A program made the translations under genes and the position numbers. Shown piece after piece: positions 51,109 to 59,467 of a stretch of 64,000 nt of DNA. Under the pieces are notes generated by a model that was not told the DNA's origin, did not search any database, and saw only the letters and a list, made by a program, of their open reading frames with translations. Origin of the DNA: Pandoraea iniqua (GTDB taxonomy: Bacteria > Pseudomonadota > Gammaproteobacteria > Burkholderiales > Burkholderiaceae); assembly GCF_902459685.1 (NCBI RefSeq), contig NZ_CABPSF010000001.1:124001-188000 (forward strand), read 5' to 3'. Every line of letters begins with the position of its first letter. Position 1 is the first letter of the stretch.

Positions 51109-53805
51109 ATGACTCAACCGCTGCTGGCGGCGCACGCTGCAAATTCCTCGCCCACGGATATCGACGCGCAAGAGACGCGCGAGTGGCTCGACGCGCTCGA
51201 CGGCGTGACGCAATACGAAGGCCGCGCCCGCGCGCACTACCTGATGGATCGCCTCGCCGATTGGGATTTCGAGCGTCATGGCGATTACCACGGGCGCGTC
51301 ACGACGGCGTACGTCAACACGATTCCCAAGTCGCGTCAGCCGGACTATCCGGGCGATCTCGCTATCGAGCGGCGCCTGAACGCCTTCATTCGCTGGAACG
51401 CGATGGTGATGGTGTTGCGCGCGGGCAAGCACTCGAACGTCGGCGGGCATATTGCGACGTATCAGTCGGCGGCAGTGTTGTATGACGTGGGCTTCAACCA
51501 CTTCTTCCGTGGCCGCACCGACACGTTCGACGGCGACATGATCTACATTCAGGGGCACTCCGCGCCCGGCATCTACGGCCGCGCGTATCTGGAGGGCCGC
51601 ATTACCGAGGCGCAGCTCGATGACTTCCGGCGCGAGGCGGGCCGCGACGGTATTTCGTCGTATCCGCATCCCCGCTTGATGCCTGACTTCTGGCAGTTTC
51701 CGACGGTGTCGATGGGGCTCGGGCCCCTCACCGCCGCGTATCAGGCGCGTTTCATGCGCTATCTCGAATACCGCAGCCTCAAGCCGCATCAGGGCCGCAA
51801 GGTCTGGGCGTTTCTCGGCGACGGCGAGATGGACCAGCCCGAGTCGCTGGCCGCGATTTCGCTCGGCGGGCGCGAGCGGCTCGACAACCTGATCTTCGTC
51901 GTGAACTGCAACTTGCAACGGCTCGATGGGCCAGTGCGTGGCAACAGCAAAGTCATTCAGGAACTGGAAGGCACCTTCCGCGCGGCGGGATGGAACGTCA
52001 TCAAGGTGGTCTGGGGCAGCGGTTGGGACGCCTTGCTGGAAAAGGACACGCACGGTCTGCTGCGCGAGCGGATGATGGCCTGCGTCGACGGCGACTATCA
52101 GACGTTCAAGTCGCAAAACGGTGCCTACGTGCGCGAGCACTTCTTCGGCAAATCGCCCGAGTTGCTGGCGATGGTTGCGCACCTGAGCGACGACGAGATC
52201 TGGCAACTGGCCCGTGGCGGTCACGACGCGCTGAAGGTGCACGCAGCGTACGCGCAGGCGATGCGCACCCAAGGGCGGCCGACGGTGATTCTCGCGAAGA
52301 CGGTCAAGGGCTTCGGCATGGGCGAGGCGGGCGAAGGGCAGAACGTCAACCATCAGTTGAAGAAGATGAGTGCCGATGCCGTGCGCGCGTTTCGAGATCG
52401 CTTCGATTTGCCGGTGCCGGACGATCAGCTCGAAGCGATGCCGTACCTCAAGCCGTCGCCGGACAGCCCTGAAGGCCGCTACTTTGCGGCGCGGCTTGCG
52501 GCACAGGGCGGAAACCTGCCGGCGCGTTTCGGTCTTCGTGCACCGCTGTCGATTCCGCCGTTGAGTGCATTTGGTGGGCAATTGAAGGACTCGGGCGAGC
52601 GCGAGTTGTCGACGACGATGGCGTTCGTGCGCATGCTAACCACGCTGCTCAAAGATCCCGAAATCGGCAAGCGCGTCATTCCTATCGTGCCGGACGAGTC
52701 ACGCACTTTCGGCATGGAGGGCCTGTTCCGCCAGATCGGTATTCACTCGTATCTCGGCCAGCTCTACACGCCGCAGGATGCCGGGCAGTTGAGCTACTAC
52801 AAGGAAGCGCGCGACGGTCAGATCTTGCAGGAAGGCATCAATGAATCGGGCGCCATTGCGTCGTGGATTGCAGCGGGCACGTCGTACAGCACGCACGACT
52901 TCGCGACGATTCCGTTCTACATCTTCTACTCGATGTTCGGTCTGCAACGGGTCGGCGATCTGGCGTGGGCGGCCGGCGATGCGCGCACGCGGGGCTTCCT
53001 GCTCGGCGCGACCTCCGGGCGGACTACGCTCATGGGCGAAGGGCTGCAACACGACGATGGGCACAGCCACGTGCTGTCGTCCGTGATTCCGAATTGCGTG
53101 TCGTACGACCCGACGTTCCAGTTCGAGCTGGCCGTGATTCTGCAAGACGGCATGCGGCGCATGTATGCGAACGACGAGGACGTCTATTACTACGTCACGT
53201 TGCTCAACGAGAATTACCAGCACCCGGCCATGCCGGAAGGCGCCGAAGCGGGCATTCTCAAGGGGCTGTATCTGTTGCAGGAAGGCGCCGCACCGGTGGC
53301 CGACGCGCCTCGCGTGCAACTGATGGGCAGTGGCGCGATTCTGCGCGAAGTCATGGCGGCGGGCGAGTTGCTGGCGAAGGATTTCGGCGTGGCGAGCGAC
53401 ATCTGGAGTGCGACGAGCCTGACCGAAGTGCGACGCGAAGGGCTCGCGGTGGAACGCTGGAATCTCCTGCATCCGTCGCAAATGCCGCGCGTGCCGTACG
53501 TGCAGCAATGTCTCGCGCAGCGGGATGGGCCGTTGGTGGTCGCCACCGATTACATGAAGATCATCGGCGATCAGATTCGCCCGTTCGTTTCGGACCGGCG
53601 GTTCGTGACACTGGGCACGGATGGTTTCGGCCGCTCAGATACGCGCGAATCGCTGCGGACGTTCTTCGAAGTGGATCGGCATTTCATCGTGCTTGCGGCA
53701 CTCACTGCGCTGGCCGACGAAGGCAAGCTGCCGCGTGAGCGTGCCGCCGAGGCCATCGTCAAATACGGTATCGATCCGGAGAAGCTGGACCCGGCGTCGG
53801 TGTGA
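51109..53805 (+). CDS. Homodimeric pyruvate dehydrogenase E1-type enzyme (AceE-like), stand-alone
   Basis: An 898-residue ThDP-dependent 2-oxoacid dehydrogenase E1. GGHIATYQSAAVLYDVGFNHF (about 123-143) and the ThDP-binding GDGEMDQPES (about 238-247) followed by NLIFVVNCNLQ are AceE hallmarks; NVNHQLKKM and DESRTFGMEGLFRQIGI lie in the middle domain. Full length agrees with AceE (about 890). No E2 or E3 gene is next to it, so it must borrow them from the housekeeping complex or act as a decarboxylase, perhaps on 2-oxobutyrate or another 2-oxoacid. AAGGAGG precedes ATG 51109. It is under the divergent MarR gene's apparent control. Confidence 0.9.
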   Translation: MTQPLLAAHAANSSPTDIDAQETREWLDALDGVTQYEGRARAHYLMDRLADWDFERHGDYHGRVTTAYVNTIPKSRQPDYPGDLAIERRLNAFIRWNAMVMVLRAGKHSNVGGHIATYQSAAVLYDVGFNHFFRGRTDTFDGDMIYIQGHSAPGIYGRAYLEGRITEAQLDDFRREAGRDGISSYPHPRLMPDFWQFPTVSMGLGPLTAAYQARFMRYLEYRSLKPHQGRKVWAFLGDGEMDQPESLAAISLGGRERLDNLIFVVNCNLQRLDGPVRGNSKVIQELEGTFRAAGWNVIKVVWGSGWDALLEKDTHGLLRERMMACVDGDYQTFKSQNGAYVREHFFGKSPELLAMVAHLSDDEIWQLARGGHDALKVHAAYAQAMRTQGRPTVILAKTVKGFGMGEAGEGQNVNHQLKKMSADAVRAFRDRFDLPVPDDQLEAMPYLKPSPDSPEGRYFAARLAAQGGNLPARFGLRAPLSIPPLSAFGGQLKDSGERELSTTMAFVRMLTTLLKDPEIGKRVIPIVPDESRTFGMEGLFRQIGIHSYLGQLYTPQDAGQLSYYKEARDGQILQEGINESGAIASWIAAGTSYSTHDFATIPFYIFYSMFGLQRVGDLAWAAGDARTRGFLLGATSGRTTLMGEGLQHDDGHSHVLSSVIPNCVSYDPTFQFELAVILQDGMRRMYANDEDVYYYVTLLNENYQHPAMPEGAEAGILKGLYLLQEGAAPVADAPRVQLMGSGAILREVMAAGELLAKDFGVASDIWSATSLTEVRREGLAVERWNLLHPSQMPRVPYVQQCLAQRDGPLVVATDYMKIIGDQIRPFVSDRRFVTLGTDGFGRSDTRESLRTFFEVDRHFIVLAALTALADEGKLPRERAAEAIVKYGIDPEKLDPASV

Positions 53806-53833
53806 CGTGTGACGTGTGGCGCGCCGTCAACGA

Positions 53834-54829
53834 TCACTTTGGCGTTGGCGGCGCGTTGTCCGTGGTCAGGTGGGTGGAGACGAAGTGGGCAATCGTGGCG
53901 ACGACTTCCGGCGCGAGCGGCAGTGACGGGTTGCCGTAGGTCGCGATGTTCGCTGCGCGGTTGTCGTTGGTCACTGCCTTCAGTACGTGATTCGTATCGG
54001 GCAGCAAGGCGAGCGTTGCTGCGGGCTGTGCCTGCTTGAGCCGCTGTGCATCGACAACGCCGACTTGCAGGTCGCGCTCGCCTTGCACGATGAGTGTGGG
54101 CACGCGCACGTCGGCAATCAGTTTGGCCGGGTCTTGCGCGAACAGGCTGATGAGAAAGCCCTGCACGGCCGGTGCGAAGAGCGGGGCCAGCGGCGCGGGC
54201 AGTGTCTTGACGTCCACATGCTCGCCCTTTGTGAGCGCGCGAATGGCGGCGTCGCCCGCATCGGCGATGCGACCGTTGGCGGGGTTGGCGTGCAACTGCT
54301 CGCTCAATACATCGCCCAACGGCCGTCCGCCCGTCGACACGAGAATCAGTCCACAGACGCCCTCCGGATGACGGGCCGCCGTTGCCAGCGCCATCAATCC
54401 CCCCTCGCTGTGACCCAGCAGCCAGACGCAAGGTGCACGCGTTTGCTGACGGATGGTGCCGACCCACGTCAATGTGTCTTGCACGTAATCGTCGACGGTC
54501 ACGGCATTGGCATCCGCCACGGCTTTCGCGCTGCCGAACATGCCGCGCTTGTCGATGCGAACGGTGGCGATGCGATTCGCGGCCAGCCCTTCGGCGAGCA
54601 ACCTGTATGGCTCAGCACGCACGCCCAACGGATTGTTGCCGTCGCGATCCGTCGGCCCGGAGCCGGGAATGATGAGCACCGTGGCGATGGGTTGCGCGGG
54701 AGACTCGAGCATCCCCGCGAGCGGCCCATGCGGACCCGGTGCCTGCATTTCGGTGGTCGCGGCATCTGTCATGGTGGCGGCAGTGATCAGCGAAAGGGTG
54801 ACGCCGAAAGACAGTACGGACTTGAGCAT
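53834..54829 (-). CDS. Secreted alpha/beta hydrolase
   Basis: A 331-residue hydrolase with a signal peptide (VLSFGVTLSLITAATMTDAA). The oxyanion loop is IIPGSGPTDRDGNNPLG (about 54-70), nucleophile elbow LLGHSEGGLMA (about 143-153), and catalytic acid/His in QGERDLQVG and PDTNHVLK. The GSGPTDRDGN motif is typical of the DUF/dienelactone-like secreted esterases. Periplasmic ester or amide hydrolysis is likely. It lies ten bases after the class C beta-lactamase on the same strand and may be cotranscribed. Confidence 0.85.
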   Translation of the reverse strand: MLKSVLSFGVTLSLITAATMTDAATTEMQAPGPHGPLAGMLESPAQPIATVLIIPGSGPTDRDGNNPLGVRAEPYRLLAEGLAANRIATVRIDKRGMFGSAKAVADANAVTVDDYVQDTLTWVGTIRQQTRAPCVWLLGHSEGGLMALATAARHPEGVCGLILVSTGGRPLGDVLSEQLHANPANGRIADAGDAAIRALTKGEHVDVKTLPAPLAPLFAPAVQGFLISLFAQDPAKLIADVRVPTLIVQGERDLQVGVVDAQRLKQAQPAATLALLPDTNHVLKAVTNDNRAANIATYGNPSLPLAPEVVATIAHFVSTHLTTDNAPPTPK

Positions 54830-54839
54830 CGCGAAACCG

Positions 54840-56045
54840 TTAGCGGGCTGCGCCGTCGAGTGTCGACAAAATCTGATGAGCCGCGCGCACGCGCTCCGCG
54901 ATCGGGAACGCCTTATTGGCGAGGATCACGATGCCCATCTGCTTGGCGGGCACGAACGCGACATACGCGCCGAAACCATTCGTCGAGCCGGTTTTGTTGA
55001 CCCAGACCGCCGGTGTCGGGGCAATCGACGGCGAAAGCTCGCGCGCCGGCGTGGTCTCGTACGCCATCTTTGGACCGTTGCCCACGAGCAACGAATCGAG
55101 CGTGACCGGGTACGGGTACTGCTCCCAGATCAGGTCTTGCGTCATCGGGCTGTCGAAGTAGTAGCCGATGCGCGTGTCGTGAATCGCCTGCTGCAACTTG
55201 GCGTCACCGACCGGCTTGCCAAGTTGCACGCTGACGAAACGCAGCAAGTCGCCCGCCGTGGTTCGCACGCCATAGGCTTCCGATTCGAGAATGTCTGGTC
55301 GGATTCGCACCGGCTTGTCGGTCTTCGAATAGCCCCATGCGTAGTTCGCCATCTGATCGGCAGGCACGTGCAGATAGGTATGCGACAGGCCGAGCGGCGT
55401 GAACACGTGCTGGGTCATGAGCGTCGTGAAATCGCTGCCCATCGCGCGGGACGTGATCCAGCCGAGCGTGCCGATGCTCACGTTCGAATACGTGCGCACG
55501 GTGCCCGGCGGCTTCGCGGGCTTCCACGTATTCAGATAGGCGAGCAGTTGATCGTCGTCGCGAATGCCGTCCGGCACTTGCAGCGGCAGGCTGCCGGCCG
55601 TGTGGGTGCCGAGATTGAGCAGCGTGAGCTCACCGAAGGGCGTGCCGGCCAGCGACGGCAGGAAGCGGCTGGTCTTGTCGGTGAGCGAGAGTGCGCCGGT
55701 GGTTTGCGCGTAGGCGGTGAGCGTCGCGGTGAAGGTCTTGCTGACGGAGCCGATCTCAAACAGCGTGTCAGCCGTCACGGGCTTGTTTGCTGCCTTGTCG
55801 GCGACGCCGTAGTTGAAGACGTATGACTTGCCGTCAACGATCACGCCGACGGCCATGCCCGGGACGGCGTTGTCTTTCATGACCGATGCGACGGTCTGGT
55901 CAACGAGCGTCTTGATGGCGGCACTTTGCGGATCGGCGCCGGGTTGTGCGGCGTAGCTGCGCGCGCTCATGGCCATCCATCCAATGGCGGCAAGGGTGGC
56001 GATTGCCGCAACCGGCGTAAGGAAGGTGAAATGGCGTTTGTTCAT
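54840..56045 (-). CDS. Class C beta-lactamase (AmpC-type)
   Basis: A 401-residue periplasmic serine beta-lactamase. After a signal sequence (FLTPVAAIATLAAIGWMA), the catalytic Ser100 and Lys103 lie in GSVSK, Tyr186-Ser-Asn188 is the YxN motif, and Lys351-Thr-Gly the KTG motif. Length and motif spacing are those of AmpC enzymes, which hydrolyse cephalosporins; no ampR-type LysR gene lies upstream, so induction through AmpR would need a distant regulator. A longer upstream frame is disregarded. Confidence 0.93.
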   Translation of the reverse strand: MNKRHFTFLTPVAAIATLAAIGWMAMSARSYAAQPGADPQSAAIKTLVDQTVASVMKDNAVPGMAVGVIVDGKSYVFNYGVADKAANKPVTADTLFEIGSVSKTFTATLTAYAQTTGALSLTDKTSRFLPSLAGTPFGELTLLNLGTHTAGSLPLQVPDGIRDDDQLLAYLNTWKPAKPPGTVRTYSNVSIGTLGWITSRAMGSDFTTLMTQHVFTPLGLSHTYLHVPADQMANYAWGYSKTDKPVRIRPDILESEAYGVRTTAGDLLRFVSVQLGKPVGDAKLQQAIHDTRIGYYFDSPMTQDLIWEQYPYPVTLDSLLVGNGPKMAYETTPARELSPSIAPTPAVWVNKTGSTNGFGAYVAFVPAKQMGIVILANKAFPIAERVRAAHQILSTLDGAAR

Positions 56046-56194
56046 CGGTCGGGGGTCTCCCTGAAGGCTTGTGCGGCGGGCGATCGACGAAATGTGCGAC
56101 GCCCGTTTGGATTGCGCTAAGCCTAATCCGAAAGTTGTCGCCGGTCGTTCCCTCTGCTGGTAACAGACGTAACCGTTGCAACGCTCGTTCGACG

Positions 56195-56220
56195 AAAAAA
56201 AACCGCCCTCTACGGGGCGG
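56195..56220 (-). terminator. Rho-independent terminator on the minus strand
   Basis: On the minus strand CCGCCC / GGGCGG stem with a six-base loop, then eight T. It lies 110 bases after the DUF3331 gene and upstream of the beta-lactamase, separating the two units. The rest of 56046-56329 holds no gene I can support. Confidence 0.85.
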
Positions 56221-56329
56221 CAACACGCTGAATCGATACAGGGGGGATTGCATTCAGCGCGGGGGTATCGACGATCCGCCATCAGCCCTGCGCTATCAGC
56301 GAGCGGCCAGTGGCGAATCGATTCGGAAA

Positions 56330-56770
56330 TCAGGCGTCCTGAAGCGCAGGCTCTTCGCGACGGATCGACTCGGCGGAGATCATGGCGTCGGCGTTGAGCG
56401 GCGGAATGTCACCGAAGAGCGGACGGTAGACGAAATCGCCCACGTCGATCGGTGCGCCCGTGAGCGCACAAACGCCGGGGTGATGGGCCTTGCGCACGCG
56501 CCAGATCTGCGCGCCGTAGTTACCGCCCATCGCGTCGTTCCACGACACGGTGATGGTCAGTTCGCTCGCGATTTCGAGCACGCGCACGATCGGTGCGCGA
56601 CGCGTGTACGGAATCACCGGCCGGCACTCGACCGGCTTCGCATCGAGCATGGCCACGGTGTGCTGCCAAACGCCCTTCTTGCGCAATGACGCGCCCGAGG
56701 CACTCGATACGCCGGATGCGCGGCCGCGGCCGCCCCGGTTGCTGCAATTGGTTCTGTTTTCGCTTCGCAT
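56330..56770 (-). CDS. DUF3331 protein
   Basis: A 146-residue protein of DUF3331, a family mostly found in Burkholderiaceae, of unknown function. Landmarks are VRVLEIASELTITVSWNDAMGGNYG (split about 65-90), QIWRVRKAHHPGVCALTGAPI with a possible metal-binding Cys/His pair, and VYRPLFGDIPPLNADAMI. The N-terminus is Arg/Gly/Ser-rich and basic. It starts two bases after the NDH-2-like stop codon, so the two are translationally coupled. Confidence 0.8.
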   Translation of the reverse strand: MRSENRTNCSNRGGRGRASGVSSASGASLRKKGVWQHTVAMLDAKPVECRPVIPYTRRAPIVRVLEIASELTITVSWNDAMGGNYGAQIWRVRKAHHPGVCALTGAPIDVGDFVYRPLFGDIPPLNADAMISAESIRREEPALQDA

Positions 56771-56772
56771 AG

Positions 56773-58065
56773 TCAGGCCAGCCGGATGCGCGGCCCGAGA
56801 AGGCCGCCGAGTTTTTCGGCACCCAACAGCGCTGTCGCACGGGCCACCCCGTGCAGCGCATGTTGATGACGCCGGTACAACATCGCGTGGCTCCACTGCG
56901 CAAAGCGTCCGCGCACGATGCCACCTTTGAAAAAACCAAATCGCCCAAGCGCCCCGAACGCGTTGTAGTCCGAGAGCGACACAAGGGCCCCGTGATCGCG
57001 ATAACCGAACGGCGGAATCGCATGACCTTCCAGCCACGCACCCAGATGCCGGCTCAGATGCGCGGCCTGCTGCGTGGCCACTTGCGCGGTCGGCGGCAAG
57101 GCACGTTCGCCGTCTGCGGGCACGAGTGAAGCGCAGTCGCCGACGGCGAAAATGCGCTCGTCCTGTGCGGTCTGCATCGTCGCGCGCACCACGATCTGGT
57201 TCGCGTGATTGGTGTCGAGTCCACCGATGCCTTGCAAGAAGTCAGGTGCTTTGACGCCAGCGGCCCACACGAGCAGATCGCCCGGGATCAACTGGCCGTC
57301 GTCGCGGTAGAAGCCATCGCGGTCGGCGCACACGATGCGCGTATCGGTCAGCACACGAAAGCCAAGGCGCTCGAGTTGCGCTTGGGTGGCTGACGAAATC
57401 TCCGGCGGAAAGGCGCCCAGCACACGCGGGCCGCCTTCAACGAGTGTGAGTTTCAGACGTTCGCGAATTTGCGGGTCGCCATAGGCCGTGGCCATTTCGA
57501 ACATGCGGCTCAGTTCGGCCGCCAGTTCTACGCCCGTGGCGCCGCCGCCCGCGATCACGACACGTAATGCGTCGTCGTTCACGGTGCTGCGTAAGGCTTC
57601 GCAACGCAATGCGGTGTTGAAGGCTTCGGCCTGCGGCTGGCTGTCGATGAAATGACACACGTCGCGCACACCGGGGATGCCGAAATCGTTGGCCTGCGAG
57701 CCGAGGGCAAGCACCAGCGCGTCGTAGGGCACCCGGCGCTCGCCGAGCAGACGCGAACCGTCCGGCGCGTCCATTTCCCCCAGCACGATCTCGCGGCTGC
57801 GGCGATCCAGCCCGCACATACGCCCGACCTGATACGTGAAGCCATGGCTGCACGCATGCGCCAGATAGGCGACCTGCGCCCGCGCCACATCGCGGGTGCC
57901 GGCTGCAATGGTGTGCAGCATCGGCTTCCAGAGATGCGTGGGGTGGCTGTCGATGAGCGTCACGCGCGCAACGCCGGTACGACCCAGCGTGCGGCCCAGG
58001 CGGGTCGCCAGCATCAGGCCGGCAACACCACCACCGACGATCACGATTCGGTTAGCGGGAGACAT
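56773..58065 (-). CDS. Type II NADH dehydrogenase-like FAD oxidoreductase
   Basis: A 430-residue NDH-2 family flavoprotein. The FAD motif IVGGGVAGLMLATRLG lies at about 8-23, the NAD(P)H motif VIAGGGATGVELAAELSRM at about 173-191, and the late FAD contact ERIFAVGDCASL at about 305. It oxidises NADH and passes electrons to quinone or a related acceptor at the inner-membrane face, without proton pumping. The C-terminal 70 residues (GFFKGGIVRGRFAQWSHAMLYRRHQ) are the membrane-binding part. A TetR gene is divergent, 157 bases away. Confidence 0.88.
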   Translation of the reverse strand: MSPANRIVIVGGGVAGLMLATRLGRTLGRTGVARVTLIDSHPTHLWKPMLHTIAAGTRDVARAQVAYLAHACSHGFTYQVGRMCGLDRRSREIVLGEMDAPDGSRLLGERRVPYDALVLALGSQANDFGIPGVRDVCHFIDSQPQAEAFNTALRCEALRSTVNDDALRVVIAGGGATGVELAAELSRMFEMATAYGDPQIRERLKLTLVEGGPRVLGAFPPEISSATQAQLERLGFRVLTDTRIVCADRDGFYRDDGQLIPGDLLVWAAGVKAPDFLQGIGGLDTNHANQIVVRATMQTAQDERIFAVGDCASLVPADGERALPPTAQVATQQAAHLSRHLGAWLEGHAIPPFGYRDHGALVSLSDYNAFGALGRFGFFKGGIVRGRFAQWSHAMLYRRHQHALHGVARATALLGAEKLGGLLGPRIRLA

Positions 58066-58222
58066 TTGGGGGGGAAATGTCCAATTCAACAAGTGATGAA
58101 TAAGCGCATAATAGCGACCGTGCCCCCTATGTGTCAAATGGGGTGTGTCTGGGCAGGCAGGTGCGCGCGGGTCGGTTAGACTTGGTGCATTGCTGTCGCA
58201 AATTCGACTAACCCATCGCTCA

Positions 58223-58882
58223 ATGACTCCGATTAAAGCTGTCTCGCAAGCCGACCTGCCGCGCAAACGTACGCGCGGCCGTCCCACCGATAACTGCACG
58301 CACGGTGCCGAAGCGTTGTTGCATAACGCCCGGCGGATCTTTGCGCAGCGGGGCTTCTATGCGAGCAGCGTGCGGCAGATTGCCGAGGCGTCAGGGGTGG
58401 ATGCAGCGCTGATCGCGCATCATTTCGGCTCGAAAGAAGCGCTGTGGGTGGCCGTGGTCGATCAGATCGCGACGCTCACGCGCTCGCTGATCGACGACAC
58501 GCTGGCGTTGCGCCATGCCCCGATCGAGCCCGCCGAGCGGATCGAACAGGCGGTTCAGCTGTTTGTGGAAGCGGTGTTCGATAACCCGGACATCGGCATG
58601 TTCTTCTCCACGGCGGCCACGGAAGAAGGCGAACGGCTCGATATCCTCACGCAGCGCCTCGTGCGCCCCTATCGCGACGCGATGGTGCCGCTGGTGGCCG
58701 ATTGGCTCGTCGCGCAAGACCGCCGCGTGGAAGACGCCGACGTGATGTTCTTCATGCTGACCTCGGCGATCAGCAAAACGGTGTCGTATCGCCACATGAT
58801 GGGACCGTTCCTGCCGCCCGAAGGCATGGCCGATCTCAAGCGCACCGTGCTCGATTGCGCGATGGCGCTGATTCGTCAGTAA
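58223..58882 (+). CDS. TetR-family transcriptional regulator
   Basis: A 219-residue repressor. N-terminal RKRTRGRPTDN is a basic tail; the helix-turn-helix spans ARRIFAQRGFYASSVRQIAEASGVDAALIAHHFGSKEAL (split, about 35-75). The C-terminal ligand-binding domain is helical. It is divergent from the NDH-2-like gene and probably controls it. ATG 58223 is preferred; a frame 26 codons longer starts in the promoter region. A terminator follows at 58994. Confidence 0.88.
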   Translation: MTPIKAVSQADLPRKRTRGRPTDNCTHGAEALLHNARRIFAQRGFYASSVRQIAEASGVDAALIAHHFGSKEALWVAVVDQIATLTRSLIDDTLALRHAPIEPAERIEQAVQLFVEAVFDNPDIGMFFSTAATEEGERLDILTQRLVRPYRDAMVPLVADWLVAQDRRVEDADVMFFMLTSAISKTVSYRHMMGPFLPPEGMADLKRTVLDCAMALIRQ

Positions 58883-58993
58883 TTCGTCGGTAACTCGTCA
58901 GTCATCCGGCCGCCAGTCGGCGGTCATTCGGTGGTCATCCACGCGTCATTGGGCGGAAGTGACACGTGACACTCGTATAAGATATCGGGGCCA

Positions 58994-59020
58994 GGGCCGA
59001 CGTCCGGCCCTTTTTCTTTT
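58994..59020 (+). terminator. Hairpin terminator directly ahead of ridA
   Basis: GGGCCG-ACGTC-CGGCCC then TTTTTCTTTT. It lies 111 bases after the TetR stop and ends 11 bases before the ridA ATG. A TATAAGAT -10-like sequence (about 58977-58984) just upstream means the hairpin could also lie in a ridA leader. Confidence 0.75.
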
Positions 59021-59031
59021 ACGGTGCCTCA

Positions 59032-59385
59032 ATGTCGAACGAAATCAAACGTCTGCAAACCAACGCCCGCATGAGCCAGGTGGTGATCGCCAACAACGTG
59101 GTGTATCTGGCGGGCCAAGTGCCGGATACGGCAAACGTTTCGGTGACGCAGCAAACGACGGAAATTCTCACGCGCATCGATAAGCTGCTGGCCTCGGCCG
59201 GTGTCGACAAGACCCGCCTGCTCACCGCCAACATCTGGCTGTCGGACGCCAAGCACTTCGCCGAATTCAACGCCGTGTGGGACGCTTGGGTGCCTGAAGG
59301 CCACGCCCCGACGCGCGCTTGCGTGCAGTCGCCGCTGATGCGTGCCGGTCTCGAAGTCGAAATCGCCGTCACCGCGCTGGCGTAA
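59032..59385 (+). CDS. RidA-family enamine/imine deaminase
   Basis: A 117-residue RidA/YjgF protein. NVVYLAGQVPD (residues about 22-32), IDKLLASAGVDKTRLLTANIWLSD (split, 44-68) and PTRACVQSPLMRAGLEVEIAVTA at the C-terminus are family landmarks; Arg in PTRA is the substrate-binding Arg. It hydrolyses reactive imines. The next gene encodes an amino acid oxidase-like flavoprotein whose imine product it could clear. No Shine-Dalgarno is visible: only GGTG precedes ATG 59032, just after a hairpin and T-run. Confidence 0.92.
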   Translation: MSNEIKRLQTNARMSQVVIANNVVYLAGQVPDTANVSVTQQTTEILTRIDKLLASAGVDKTRLLTANIWLSDAKHFAEFNAVWDAWVPEGHAPTRACVQSPLMRAGLEVEIAVTALA

Positions 59386-59467
59386 GTTTCATTCACGTGG
59401 CTCACTTCGGTGGGCCACGTTGCTTATCCCCTTTCCCCCTCTCCTTCCTTTTTCTCCCCCCTTCCCT

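Noticed and set aside
51058-52581. 507-codon minus-strand frame opposite the E1 gene
   Set aside because: Antisense shadow of an AceE-like gene with intact ThDP motif.
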